NCBI RefSeq assembly: GCF_000828715.1
Contig: NZ_AP014583.1
Coordinates: 2,912,001-2,976,000, forward strand
DNA from: Winogradskyella sp. PG-2
GTDB lineage: Bacteria > Bacteroidota > Bacteroidia > Flavobacteriales > Flavobacteriaceae
DNA length: 64,000 nt
Direction of reading: 5' to 3'
In this document: positions 50,661-59,869 of the stretch, one piece after another
Layout: each line of letters opens with the position of its first letter
Numbering within the stretch: the first letter of the stretch is position 1
Position numbers and translations under genes: made by a program
The notes under the pieces: generated by a model
What the model saw: the letters and a program-made list of their open reading frames with translations, nothing else
The model's database searches: none
What the model was told of the DNA's origin: nothing

Positions 50661-51434
50661 TTACTGCTCAGTTGCTGATACAATTTTAAACTCTCCATTT
50701 CCTAAAGAAGTTTTGATTTTTGCGTATACCGGGATTTTTTTAGCATCAGCTGTTAACCACAGAAAGTTATCATTATTATCTTTTAGTATATCGCTACCTT
50801 TAATTGATAAGGCAAGTTTATGACATTCAGTATTACCAATTTCTGTAGAAACAGTTTCTTTTTTATGATACTTTACAGTTAGAGTGGTTTCTATATTATC
50901 ATATATAATAGGGAGGTTTTCTTCATCTCCAGGACTAAAAATATCTAAGTCCATATTTCTAATACTATATAATGTACTCACTAAGTCCTTTGTGGCGGAA
51001 CTAACTCTAACTGATTTATTTTCGTCTAAAGTTTCTCCTTTTTTATTCTTTGTGCGTTTTAAGCTTTTTACAAGTTTGGATTTATGATTATACTTATATT
51101 GCATAAATTTGTACACACCACCTTCATTAACATCTCTTTTATATAAATAAGGTGTTAATGTCTTTGGGTTGACATAACTTTCATAAAGATCTCTTATTCT
51201 AAAAAAATCATCCCATTTTTCATATGTAGTTACAGTGCACTTTAAACGCAATAAAATACTTTTATTAGCCTTTACTTCGCTTGTTTCCATTTTTACTTGT
51301 GCAATGTCTGTTAATAAGCCAAAGACATTATAAGAAGCATTATAAACCAATTTCTCACCAGCTCTAATAGTCTTATTTTGAGAAAAACTATTTAAGCTTA
51401 TTAAAATGATTACTACTAAAGCAATTGGTTTCAT
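50661..51434 (-). CDS. DUF3108 domain-containing exported protein
   Basis: A 257-residue exported protein with the signal peptide MKPIALVVIILISLNSFSQ. The mature part is a beta-rich DUF3108 domain (RAGEKLVYNASYNVFGLLTDIAQVKM by position 25-50; YESYVNPKTLTPYLYKRDVNEGG; NTECHKLAL; LWLTADAKKIPVYAKIK). DUF3108 proteins are periplasmic, related in fold to LolA/RseB-like lipid-binding half barrels; the function is not established. The small membrane protein gene follows 11 bases downstream. Confidence 0.88.
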   Translation of the reverse strand: MKPIALVVIILISLNSFSQNKTIRAGEKLVYNASYNVFGLLTDIAQVKMETSEVKANKSILLRLKCTVTTYEKWDDFFRIRDLYESYVNPKTLTPYLYKRDVNEGGVYKFMQYKYNHKSKLVKSLKRTKNKKGETLDENKSVRVSSATKDLVSTLYSIRNMDLDIFSPGDEENLPIIYDNIETTLTVKYHKKETVSTEIGNTECHKLALSIKGSDILKDNNDNFLWLTADAKKIPVYAKIKTSLGNGEFKIVSATEQ

Positions 51435-51568
51435 AAAAATTGAGTTTTTTGATAGCTACCATTTAATTAACACATATTGTGCCGAAAAATACAATGCTTT
51501 ATTAAATGATGCTAATAATTGTTTTATAAATCAATTTATGAATTTTAATAAAAAAACTACAAAATAGC

Positions 51569-51599
51569 TTTGGCTACAATAAAAAGGATTTTATATTTG
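51569..51599 (+). promoter_or_regulatory. Promoter of tRNA-Ser
   Basis: TTTG at 51569-51572, 19 bases, then TATATTTG at 51592-51599: a perfect Bacteroidota promoter 11 bases before the tRNA. It has the same spacing as the tRNA-His promoter. Confidence 0.85.
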
Positions 51600-51610
51600 C
51601 ACCCGCTAAA

Positions 51611-51695
51611 GGAGAAATGGCAGAGTGGTCGAATGCGGCAGTCTTGAAAACTGTTGAGGGTCACACCTCCGGGGGTTCGAATCCCTCTTTCTCCG
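51611..51695 (+). tRNA. tRNA-Ser (TGA)
   Basis: An 85-base class II tRNA: acceptor GGAGAAA/TTTCTCC with discriminator G, anticodon arm GGCAGTCTTGAAAACTG with anticodon TGA (serine), a long variable arm (TTGAGGGTCACACCTCC), and the T arm GGGGGTTCGAATCCCTC. CCA is not encoded. It stands between its own promoter and a strong terminator. Confidence 0.96.
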
Positions 51696-51696
51696 C

Positions 51697-51731
51697 AAAA
51701 AGGCTTTATCATATATGATAAAGCCTTTTTT
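51697..51731. terminator. Bidirectional terminator after tRNA-Ser
   Basis: A perfect 15-bp inverted repeat AAAAAGGCTTTATCA / TGATAAAGCCTTTTT with a TATA loop. It ends tRNA-Ser on the plus strand and the molybdenum hydroxylase operon on the minus strand. Confidence 0.9.
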
Positions 51732-51739
51732 ATTTGAGA

Positions 51740-53974
51740 TTATATTGTTAAATCCGTTTTTCGTTTATTTAGTTCTTTTACAAAAGGTTGTTTAGTAATG
51801 ATTTGACCAGTAGCTGCCTTTATAGCATTCGCTAAAGCGCCACCAGCTGGTGGTAACCCAGGCTCTCCGAGCCCTGTTGGTGATAATTCACTTTCGACAA
51901 AATAGGTTTCGACAATGGGAGTTTCGTTCATTCTAATTAGACGATAGGTGTTAAAGTTGACGTCATCTGGTTTTCCATTTTTGAAAGAAAAATCTGCAAA
52001 CATTGCATGCCCTATGCCATCAAGAACACCTCCTTCAATTTGATTTTTTGCACCAGTTGGATTAATAACAATGCCACAATCTACTGCAACCGTAACCTTA
52101 TCTATTGAAGGTAAACCATTTTTTAACGTTATATCAACAACTTCTGCTACATGTGTATTATGACTGTAATACGCTGCAAATCCCTGAAATACTTCATTAT
52201 TAGTTTTTTTCCATTTACCTTTTTCAGCAGCTAATTTTATAGTCTCGGTCATTCGCTTTGCTGAATACTGAATGTTTGGATCTTCTCCGTCTTTTACGTT
52301 TTTTAATAAATCTAAGCGAAGTTGAACTGAATCAACATTTAACTCATCAGCGATTTCATCAATAAAACTTTGCTCAGCATAAGCTAAAAAATTAGTGTAA
52401 GGAGCTCTCCATGCACCTGTGGTTATATTACTTTGAAAGTTTGCAGTGTCAACCTGGTAATTTTCAATTGCACCTGCAGGGAAAAAGTGTGGAATTAATC
52501 CATACATATTACTATTAATAGCTGCTTCCTTGAGATGATATCCTGAGATTTTATTATCTTTTATAGATGCCGCTATTTTGTATTTAATGGCTGGACGATA
52601 TACACCTAGGGTCATATCATCTTCTCTAGTGCAAATTAGTTTAATTGGCTTTTTGATTTTATCAGAAATTTCAGCAGCTTCATAAACAAAATCCCCATAT
52701 AGGCGTCTTCCAAAACCTCCACCCATTCTTGTCATTTCTACATGAACATTTTCAAGATCTCTATTTAATAGGGAAGCAACAACCTTAGATGCAGCTTCTG
52801 GTGTCTGTACGGGACCAACTAAATGTACTTTGTCCTTTGTAACATCAGCAAAAAAGTTCATCGGCTCCATACAATTATGAGGTAAAAAAGGAGACTCGTA
52901 AATACGCTCAATAATTTTATCAGCATTGGCAAATGCTTTTTTTACATTACCATCTGACCTTCTTGTATTAAAATCATTTCCATTAAGTAAATCATTCAAT
53001 TTTTTATCATGTAAATCTGTGCTCTCAGCTAATGACTTATTTTTCCATACAACATTAATCGTTTTTTTAGCTTTTATAACGTCCCAAGTGGTTTTGCCAA
53101 TAATTACTATCTTGTCTGTTTCACTTAAACGAACACTCCAATGTGCTGATCCATCAAAATTTTCTTGATTTAAATAATTCCTTGCCTTTTCTCCAATAAC
53201 AAAGACATCTATAATGCCTGGCAAGCCTTTAGCCTCAGAAGCATCATATGATTCTAAAATTTGCCCAAAAGCTGGAGGTCTCAAAACTGAAGCATACAAC
53301 ATTCCATCTACTTTATAATCTAATCCAAATAGTGGTTTACCTGTAATAATATTATCGATATCTACATTAATAGCATCTTTACCGATTATCTTATAGTCTT
53401 TAGGTGATTTTAAAGTAATGTCTTCAGGCACTTCTAATAAAGCCGCCTCATTAACAACATCTCCATAACCTAATTTATCACCTTTGGCATTTTTTATAAT
53501 TCCATCCGAAGCGGCACAAGTTGATGCATCTACATTCCATTTTACGGCAGCAGCATTAATTAACATTTGCTTTGTTGTAGCACCTGTTTGTCTTAATGCA
53601 TCCCATCCAAAACGGATAGACTGACTACCACCTGCGACTTGCCTTTGAAAATTCTTTGTATCTAGAGCACCTTGTTCTACAGTAACATGTTCCCAAGGCA
53701 CATCTAGTTCTTCTGCAATTAACATTGGCATTGAAGTTTTAACTCCTTGTCCTATTTCTGGGTTAGGTGAAAAAATAGTAACATAGCCATTATCTGCAAT
53801 TTTTATAAATGCATTAAAGTCATTAAAGTTTAATTTTGAGACATCAATAGGAGGAACAACAGCTTCTTTGCAAGAATTTAAAAAGTTGAATCCAATTAAA
53901 AGCCCACCACTTGCAAGTGCAGAAGTTCTAATAAAATTCCGTCTACTAAAAGTTATTTTGTTTTGATTTTCCAT
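51740..53974 (-). CDS. Xanthine dehydrogenase family molybdenum subunit (IorB-like), Tat-exported
   Basis: Large subunit of a two-subunit molybdenum hydroxylase of the isoquinoline 1-oxidoreductase/aldehyde oxidoreductase type. The 744 residues start with a Tat signal (SRRNFIRTSALASGG), placing the enzyme in the periplasm. Molybdopterin-binding motifs are present: NPEIGQGVKTSM, GGGFGRR, TGAWRAP and GEPGLPPAGGA with the catalytic Glu. It oxidises an aldehyde or N-heterocycle; the substrate is unknown. It is third in the operon after the MocA-like gene and the 2Fe-2S subunit (10 bases upstream). Confidence 0.92.
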   Translation of the reverse strand: MENQNKITFSRRNFIRTSALASGGLLIGFNFLNSCKEAVVPPIDVSKLNFNDFNAFIKIADNGYVTIFSPNPEIGQGVKTSMPMLIAEELDVPWEHVTVEQGALDTKNFQRQVAGGSQSIRFGWDALRQTGATTKQMLINAAAVKWNVDASTCAASDGIIKNAKGDKLGYGDVVNEAALLEVPEDITLKSPKDYKIIGKDAINVDIDNIITGKPLFGLDYKVDGMLYASVLRPPAFGQILESYDASEAKGLPGIIDVFVIGEKARNYLNQENFDGSAHWSVRLSETDKIVIIGKTTWDVIKAKKTINVVWKNKSLAESTDLHDKKLNDLLNGNDFNTRRSDGNVKKAFANADKIIERIYESPFLPHNCMEPMNFFADVTKDKVHLVGPVQTPEAASKVVASLLNRDLENVHVEMTRMGGGFGRRLYGDFVYEAAEISDKIKKPIKLICTREDDMTLGVYRPAIKYKIAASIKDNKISGYHLKEAAINSNMYGLIPHFFPAGAIENYQVDTANFQSNITTGAWRAPYTNFLAYAEQSFIDEIADELNVDSVQLRLDLLKNVKDGEDPNIQYSAKRMTETIKLAAEKGKWKKTNNEVFQGFAAYYSHNTHVAEVVDITLKNGLPSIDKVTVAVDCGIVINPTGAKNQIEGGVLDGIGHAMFADFSFKNGKPDDVNFNTYRLIRMNETPIVETYFVESELSPTGLGEPGLPPAGGALANAIKAATGQIITKQPFVKELNKRKTDLTI

Positions 53975-53984
53975 AATATTTAGT

Positions 53985-54446
53985 TTAAGACATTTTTTTA
54001 GCGGCTAATGCTACTGCTTTTTCTATTCTATTATAACTTGCACATCTACATAGGTTACCGTGCATAGCATTTCTTATTTCTTGATTAGTTGGGCTAGGAT
54101 TTTCCTTTAAAAAAGAAGAAGCGGTCATTATTTGACCAGCTTGGCAGTAACCACATTGTGGTACATCTAATTCTTTCCAGGCATCTTGCACAGGGTGTAA
54201 TTTATCATCAGATAAACCCTCAATAGTTGTTATTTCTGAATCTTCTAAGCGAGATGCAGGTAAAAGACAACTTCTAGTTGCCACTCCATCTACGTGAACC
54301 GTACACACTCCACATTGACCTATTCCGCAACCAAATTTAGTACCCACTAAATTAAGCTCATCTCTGAGTACCCAAAGTAATGGGGTATCAGAATCTACAT
54401 AAATACTGACTCTTTTTCCGTTGATTTTTAAATTATAACTTGCCAT
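53985..54446 (-). CDS. 2Fe-2S subunit of the molybdenum hydroxylase (IorA-like)
   Basis: A 153-residue small subunit carrying two [2Fe-2S] clusters. The plant-ferredoxin-type site is KFGCGIGQCGVCTVHVDGVATRSC by position 37-60 (cysteines at C-x4-C-x2-C-x11-C), and the second cluster is PQCGYCQAGQIM and NLCRCASYNRI. It has no signal of its own, so it should be carried through the Tat pore together with the large subunit. It passes electrons from the Mo centre to an acceptor that is not encoded here. 32 bases downstream of the MocA-like gene. Confidence 0.95.
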   Translation of the reverse strand: MASYNLKINGKRVSIYVDSDTPLLWVLRDELNLVGTKFGCGIGQCGVCTVHVDGVATRSCLLPASRLEDSEITTIEGLSDDKLHPVQDAWKELDVPQCGYCQAGQIMTASSFLKENPSPTNQEIRNAMHGNLCRCASYNRIEKAVALAAKKMS

Positions 54447-54478
54447 GAGTTTAATATTTCCTTTAAAGTTAATCTATT

Positions 54479-55096
54479 TTATTCAGAATTTGAAGAATTT
54501 ATAAAGTCTTGGTATTGCTCTTTGGTGTCTATATCCATCAACTTTCCATTTTTTATTGAAATTATATTTTCTTTCTGAGTCTTAAAAAAGCTTTTAGCTC
54601 CATTATCCCCTTTTAGTTTTAATAAATCATTAAAATATTTTTTAGGAATAAGAGCTGGTACACCCAAAGATGTTTTGTATAAAGACGCTATTATAGTTTT
54701 ATCATGTTTTGTGTAAGCATCTATAATCTCATTTATATATATACTTTCAATAAATGGCTGATCACCTAACAAAATTAAAACAGCGTCTAAGTTTTCCTCT
54801 TCTATATGTTCAATTCCTTTAACTATACTAGAACTTAAGCCCGATTTATATTTTGAATTGAATATAGTATCAACATTATAATTAGAAATAGATTCAGTAA
54901 TGATTTTTGCATTTGCACCAAGAACGCAATAGACTTTATTAGCGTTAGACAGTAATGCATTTTCTATAGTTACTCCTAAAAGAGTCGTTTTACCAACAGG
55001 TAAAAGTTGTTTGCTGGTTCCCATTCGGTTTGAATTACCAGCAGCAAGGATAAGAATTGAAATATTCTGCTTCACGTTAAAATTATAATTACTCAT
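54479..55096 (-). CDS. MocA-like molybdenum cofactor nucleotidyltransferase
   Basis: A 205-residue NTP transferase. The signature LAAGNSNRMGTSKQLLPVGKTTLL (residues 17-40) with GXXRM...SKQL is that of MocA/MobA-like enzymes, and LILLGDQPFI holds the metal-binding Asp. MocA adds CMP to molybdopterin to give the cytosine dinucleotide form used by xanthine dehydrogenase-type enzymes, exactly the type encoded downstream. The substrate (CTP) is inferred from the operon. No XdhC/CoxI-type maturation factor is present in the window. Confidence 0.88.
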   Translation of the reverse strand: MSNYNFNVKQNISILILAAGNSNRMGTSKQLLPVGKTTLLGVTIENALLSNANKVYCVLGANAKIITESISNYNVDTIFNSKYKSGLSSSIVKGIEHIEEENLDAVLILLGDQPFIESIYINEIIDAYTKHDKTIIASLYKTSLGVPALIPKKYFNDLLKLKGDNGAKSFFKTQKENIISIKNGKLMDIDTKEQYQDFINSSNSE

Positions 55097-55158
55097 GTTA
55101 AAGTTATTTAAAATAATTAGTCTTTGATGAATAAAAATTAAGCAATAGCTTTATTCCG

Positions 55159-55166
55159 TATTTTTG
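55159..55166 (+). promoter_or_regulatory. -7 element of the nitroreductase gene
   Basis: TATTTTTG, a match to TAnnTTTG 15 bases upstream of the ATG at 55182. Confidence 0.45.
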
Positions 55167-55181
55167 AAAAAAAAAGATTGA

Positions 55182-55811
55182 ATGTCTATAATTAAAAAAT
55201 TGCAATGGCGCTATGCTACTAAAAAGTTTGATGCAAATAAGAAGTTATCAAATGAAAAGTTATCAATTATAAAAGAAGCTTTTAATTTAACAGCTTTATC
55301 TTATGGTTTACAGACCCTTAAACTAGTTATTGTTGAAAACAAATCAGTTAGAGAGGATTTGGTAAAATTGTCTTATGGACAACGTCAGGTTGTTGATTCA
55401 TCACATTTATTAGTGCTTTGTATTCAGACAAGAATTGATGAGAATGATGTGAATGAGCATTTTGAAAATATAAAAGACATTAGAAATACACCTGATTCTG
55501 TATTAGAAGGCTTCAAATCGCAAATGAAGTCTACTATTGAAAACATGCCGGCAGATAAAAAGGAAGCTTGGGCTACTAAACAAGCATACATAGCATTAGG
55601 TAATTTGATGACAGTTTGTGCAGCAGAGAGTATTGATAGTTGTCCGATGGAGGGCTTTATCTCATCAGAATATGATAAAGCATTAAATTTAGAATCTCAT
55701 GGTTTAAATTCAGTATTGTTACTTCCTGTTGGTTATAGAGCAAATGACGATATGTTTTCTGAATTTAAAAAAGTAAGAAAACAACTTTCTGAAACGATTA
55801 TAGAATTATAA
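55182..55811 (+). CDS. Nitroreductase family NAD(P)H-dependent oxidoreductase
   Basis: A 209-residue FMN-containing nitroreductase (NfsB/NfnB-like). Visible motifs are WRYATKKFDANKKLS (the FMN phosphate-binding RxxTxxF start), LTALSYGLQTLKLVIVE, and the C-terminal ESIDSCPMEGFISSEYDKALNL and LLLPVGYRA. Members reduce nitroaromatics or quinones using NAD(P)H. Physiological substrates are unclear. It is single or in a pair with the DegT aminotransferase 36 bases downstream. Confidence 0.92.
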   Translation: MSIIKKLQWRYATKKFDANKKLSNEKLSIIKEAFNLTALSYGLQTLKLVIVENKSVREDLVKLSYGQRQVVDSSHLLVLCIQTRIDENDVNEHFENIKDIRNTPDSVLEGFKSQMKSTIENMPADKKEAWATKQAYIALGNLMTVCAAESIDSCPMEGFISSEYDKALNLESHGLNSVLLLPVGYRANDDMFSEFKKVRKQLSETIIEL

Positions 55812-55847
55812 CAATAAAGAACAAACACTTAATTATTACAGTAATTT

Positions 55848-57047
55848 ATGCCAGGATTCGAATTATTTAGTGATTTAGAACGAAAAGAAGTTAATGACGT
55901 CTTAGACAATGGTGTTTTAATGCGTTACGGTTTTGATGGAATGCGCAAGGGCCATTGGAAGGCGAAAGAGCTAGAAGCAGAATTGGAAAAAACATTTGAT
56001 TCTGAGTACGTTCAACTAGTGTCTAGTGGAACTGCAGCAGTTTCAGTCGCTTTAGCATCTGCTGGAGTAGGTGCTGGTGATGAAGTCATTATGCCAACAT
56101 TCACATTTGTGGCAAGTTTTGAAGCTATAATGATGTTAGGTGCAATTCCTGTTTTAGTAGATATTGATGATACTTTAACATTAGACCCTAAAGCCGTTGA
56201 AGCATCTATTTCACCAAAAACAAAAGCTGTTATGGTGGTGCAAATGTGTGGTAGTATGGCAAATATGGATGCATTAAGAACTATTTGTGATAGTCATAAT
56301 TTGATTTTTGTTGAAGATGCTTGTCAAGCCATTGGAGGAACTTACAAAGGGAAACCACTTGGTAGTATTGCAGATTTAGGTTGTTTTTCATTCGATTTTG
56401 TAAAGACTATCACTTGTGGAGAAGGTGGAGCTGTGGTTACAAATAATAGAGACTATTATATTAATGCGGATCATTACAGTGATCATGGTCATGATCATAT
56501 AGGAAATGATAGAGGAACAGAATCACATCCATTTTTAGGCTATAACTTTAGAATTTCTGAATTGAATGCCGCTGTTGGTTTGGCACAAGTTAGACGTTTG
56601 CCAGAGTTTATAGGAATTCAGAAAAGAAACTATACTATTATAAGAGATTCATTATCTAAAATTCCTGAGGTTACTTTTAGAACTGTTCCTATAGGTGGTG
56701 AAGAAAGCTATGCGTTTTTAAATTTCTTTTTACCAGATGCTGAATTTGCTCAAAAAGTTTCAACAGCATTTAAAGAAAATGGAGTTGATGTGTGCTGGAA
56801 TTACTATCAAAACAATTGGCATTACATTAGAAAATGGGATCACCTTAAAGATTTAAAATCTTTGTTTCCAATATCAAAAGAGGTAAAGGAAGGGTTAAAA
56901 TATTTGCAGACTAAAAAGTTTGAACAATCTGATTATTATATTTCTCGCAATATCTCTTGTTTAATAAAAATGTCTTGGACAGAAGAAGAAGTTAAGTCTC
57001 GTTCTGAGAAGATGCTTAAATGCATCAAAAAAATTATCAATGAATAA
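55848..57047 (+). CDS. DegT/DnrJ/EryC1/StrS family PLP aminotransferase
   Basis: A 399-residue sugar aminotransferase-like enzyme. The PLP lysine is Lys186 in SFDFVKTITCGEGGAV, and other family motifs are SSGTAAVSVAL, MPTFTFVAS and VEDACQAIGGTYKGKP. NFRISELNAAVGLAQ is the usual interface block. Members transaminate keto-sugars for surface polysaccharides or antibiotics. The other genes of such a pathway are absent nearby, so the substrate cannot be inferred. The gene follows the nitroreductase by 36 bases and may be co-transcribed. Confidence 0.9.
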   Translation: MPGFELFSDLERKEVNDVLDNGVLMRYGFDGMRKGHWKAKELEAELEKTFDSEYVQLVSSGTAAVSVALASAGVGAGDEVIMPTFTFVASFEAIMMLGAIPVLVDIDDTLTLDPKAVEASISPKTKAVMVVQMCGSMANMDALRTICDSHNLIFVEDACQAIGGTYKGKPLGSIADLGCFSFDFVKTITCGEGGAVVTNNRDYYINADHYSDHGHDHIGNDRGTESHPFLGYNFRISELNAAVGLAQVRRLPEFIGIQKRNYTIIRDSLSKIPEVTFRTVPIGGEESYAFLNFFLPDAEFAQKVSTAFKENGVDVCWNYYQNNWHYIRKWDHLKDLKSLFPISKEVKEGLKYLQTKKFEQSDYYISRNISCLIKMSWTEEEVKSRSEKMLKCIKKIINE

Positions 57048-57134
57048 ATGATTTTATGATTGTACAGGTTTTGTATAGGTCTAAAATTATTAGTTATTCT
57101 CAATACTTTATAGTTTTATAAAAAATTATTTTTT

Positions 57135-58694
57135 ATGAAACTAAGCTATACTTTATTTAAATTATTTTTAATTTTTAGCCTTTTGATGTTTTCCCAGCAA
57201 ACTCCAATTGACTTCTCTAGTAGTAATCATAATTTCACAACTTTTAGTAATAGTGGTTTTGCATTCAATGTAAACCCTCAAGATCCAAGCGATGATGTAG
57301 GTCAGTTTTTTAATGATGGATCTGAGAATTGGCAAGGTTTTTATATTGATTTAGTTGAACCATTAGATTTAGATACACAAAACCAAATCACATTATCGTT
57401 TTATCAGTTTGATCCTAATAATCATGCAATAACGATAAAATTGGAAAATGGGACTAACCCAGATGTTGAAGTTGTTCAAAATAATTCTGGTTCGGGTTGG
57501 TCTAATGATATGGTGTTTGATTTCTCTAGCGCGATTTTAAGTGGTGTAGGAACTAATATAAATGCTACTGGTTCTTATAGCAGAATGACTGTTTTTATAG
57601 ATGGTGGCATAGCGTTATCTGGAACATACTTGATTGACGATATTAATGATGGATCTGCAGCAGTGGATTCCAACGCATTAGATATAATTTACTCAGATTT
57701 AGTATGGTCCGATGAATTTGATACAAATGGAGTATTAGATTCAAATAAATGGTTCCACCAAACTCAATTACCTTCTGGTGGAAACTGGTTTAATGGTGAA
57801 GAACAACACTATACCAATCGTATTGAAAATTCTTATGTAGATAATGGTTTTTTAAATATTGTAGCTATAAAAGAGAATTTTACAGATCAAGGAGAAACAA
57901 AACAATATACTTCTGCAAGACTGAATTCTAAGTTTGCTTTTACACATGGTAGAGTAGATGTTAGAGCACGATTACCTGAAGGTGATGGGACATGGCCAGC
58001 TATATGGACATTGGGTAAAAATATTAATGAAGCCGGTGCGTATTGGCAAACACAAGGATTTGGCACTACAGGTTGGCCTGCATGTGGTGAGATAGATATA
58101 ATGGAGCATGGTTTAGGAGCGACAAATCACGTCAGTAGTGCTTTGCACACACCTTCTAGTTTTGGAAACACTATGAATTTTCAATCATATACACTAAACG
58201 ATGTAGCTAATGAATTTCATATATACTCCGTTAATTGGTCACCAAATCAAATTACTTTTTTAATTGATAACGTTGGTTTTTACACCTATAATCCTGCTGT
58301 TAAAGATAGTAGTACTTGGCCTTTTGATAACGACCAATATTTACTACTCAATATTGCAATGGGAGGTGTTTCGGGAACAATAGATCCGAATTTTACTCAG
58401 AGTAGTATGGTTATAGATTATGTAAGAGTCTATCAGAATTCAGTTTTAGGTATTGATGATGAATTTGCAAATAAATTTAGTGTCTATCCAAATCCGGTTA
58501 ATTCTTTTATTAATATTAAATCTGAAGAACTAGTTGATAGTATTGAACTTTTCAATTCTATAGGTCAATTGGTCAAAGAGAACAGAAAAGAAAACATTAA
58601 CCAGATAAATGTTGAAGATTTAGAGATTGGATTTTACGTGTTGAAAATATACTCTGGAAACTCTACAATTATCAAAAAAGTTATTATCAATTAG
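57135..58694 (+). CDS. GH16 family glycoside hydrolase (laminarinase-like) with T9SS sorting domain
   Basis: A 519-residue secreted beta-glucanase. It has an N-terminal signal peptide (MKLSYTLFKLFLIFSLLMFS), a carbohydrate-binding-like beta domain (about 22-180), then the GH16 catalytic domain (about 185-440) with the active-site motif CGEIDIMEHG (Glu319, Asp321, Glu324) and the aromatic subsite TWPAIWTLG. Tryptophans and the DYVRVYQ end are typical of laminarinases. The last ~75 residues are a T9SS type A domain (FSVYPNPVNSFINIK, IELFNSIGQLVKEN, VLKIYSG). It probably hydrolyses beta-1,3-glucans such as algal laminarin outside the cell. Confidence 0.93.
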   Translation: MKLSYTLFKLFLIFSLLMFSQQTPIDFSSSNHNFTTFSNSGFAFNVNPQDPSDDVGQFFNDGSENWQGFYIDLVEPLDLDTQNQITLSFYQFDPNNHAITIKLENGTNPDVEVVQNNSGSGWSNDMVFDFSSAILSGVGTNINATGSYSRMTVFIDGGIALSGTYLIDDINDGSAAVDSNALDIIYSDLVWSDEFDTNGVLDSNKWFHQTQLPSGGNWFNGEEQHYTNRIENSYVDNGFLNIVAIKENFTDQGETKQYTSARLNSKFAFTHGRVDVRARLPEGDGTWPAIWTLGKNINEAGAYWQTQGFGTTGWPACGEIDIMEHGLGATNHVSSALHTPSSFGNTMNFQSYTLNDVANEFHIYSVNWSPNQITFLIDNVGFYTYNPAVKDSSTWPFDNDQYLLLNIAMGGVSGTIDPNFTQSSMVIDYVRVYQNSVLGIDDEFANKFSVYPNPVNSFINIKSEELVDSIELFNSIGQLVKENRKENINQINVEDLEIGFYVLKIYSGNSTIIKKVIIN

Positions 58695-59839
58695 TAATTT
58701 CTGTATTCAACTATTTCTAAACCATATCCAATCATACCAACTCGTTTGGTCTGAAGACTGTTAGAAATTAATTTTAGTTTACTGATTTTTAAATCGTGAA
58801 GAATTTGTGCTCCAATTCCAAAATCTTTGGTGTCCATACCTAAGCTTGGTGCTTTAACAAGTTTTCCTTCAACTTGATTATCTTTAAGGATAGATAATCT
58901 TGTTAATAAGTTCATGGCTTGCGATTGTTGATTAATAAAAATTACAGCACCCTTGCCTTCTTTATTAATAACGTTGAACATGTCGTCTAACTTCTGGTCT
59001 GCATTATTAGTTAAAGTTCCTAAAATGTCATTATTAACTAATGTAGCATTAACTCTAGTTAAAATGGCTTCATCAGATTTCCAAGTCCCTTTAGTAAGTG
59101 CTATATGTACTTGGTTATTTGTAGTTTGTAAATATGCTCTTAATCTAAACCTACCAAATCGGGTTTCAATATCAAAATCTTCTTTCCTTTCAATTAAAGA
59201 ATCATATTCCATTCGATAAGCCACAAGGTCTTCTATAGAAACTATTTTTAAATCAAACTTTTTGGCTACTTCTAAAAGCTCAGGTAAACGCGCCATAGTA
59301 CCATCTTCGTTCATGATTTCAACTATGACTCCTGCAGGTTCAAATCCTGCTAAACGTGCAAAATCAATAGCAGCTTCAGTATGGCCTGTACGTCTTAATA
59401 CACCACCTTCTTTAGCTATTAACGGGAAAATGTGTCCAGGTCTTCCTAATTCAAAGGCTCTTGTATCTTTATTTACTAATGCCTTAACTGTTTTTGCTCT
59501 ATCACTGGCAGAAATTCCTGTACTAACACCATTACCTCTAAGATCAACAGAAACAGTAAATGCTGTTTCCATTGGGTCTGTGTTATTCCTAACCATAACA
59601 TTAAGGTCTAATTCTTTGCAACGGTGCTCTGTAAGCGGAGCACAAATTAAACCACGACCATGAGTTGCCATAAAGTTGATCATCTCTGGTGTTACCATTT
59701 CAGCAGCAGCCAAGAAATCACCCTCGTTTTCTCTGTTCTCATCATCTACAACAATTATGATTTTACCTTGACGAATATCTTCAATGGCTTCTTCAATTGT
59801 ATTTAAACTTGTTGTTTGTTTTAAATTATTGGTAGTCAT
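58691..59839 (-). CDS. ribBA: RibBA: DHBP synthase with degenerate GTP cyclohydrolase II domain
   Basis: The N-terminal half (about 1-210) is 3,4-dihydroxy-2-butanone-4-phosphate synthase, which makes the four-carbon precursor of riboflavin: VVDDENRENEGDFLAAAE, ATHGRGLICAPL, GISASDRAKTV and RTGHTEAAIDF are intact. The C-terminal half (215-382) aligns with GTP cyclohydrolase II, but has no cysteine at all, lacks the zinc site and the EGRGIGL motif; it reads ILTRVNATLVNNDILGTL in that region. This seems to be a conserved Flavobacteriaceae form, so the domain may be structural or regulatory. It overlaps the GH16 stop by four bases on the opposite strand. Confidence 0.92.
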   Translation of the reverse strand: MTTNNLKQTTSLNTIEEAIEDIRQGKIIIVVDDENRENEGDFLAAAEMVTPEMINFMATHGRGLICAPLTEHRCKELDLNVMVRNNTDPMETAFTVSVDLRGNGVSTGISASDRAKTVKALVNKDTRAFELGRPGHIFPLIAKEGGVLRRTGHTEAAIDFARLAGFEPAGVIVEIMNEDGTMARLPELLEVAKKFDLKIVSIEDLVAYRMEYDSLIERKEDFDIETRFGRFRLRAYLQTTNNQVHIALTKGTWKSDEAILTRVNATLVNNDILGTLTNNADQKLDDMFNVINKEGKGAVIFINQQSQAMNLLTRLSILKDNQVEGKLVKAPSLGMDTKDFGIGAQILHDLKISKLKLISNSLQTKRVGMIGYGLEIVEYRNY

Positions 59840-59869
59840 AACAATAGGTTTGGTTATACAAAGGTACGC

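Noticed and set aside
51611-51731. tRNA-Ser as a phage attachment site
   Set aside because: No integrase gene and no repeat of the tRNA 3' end are found nearby.
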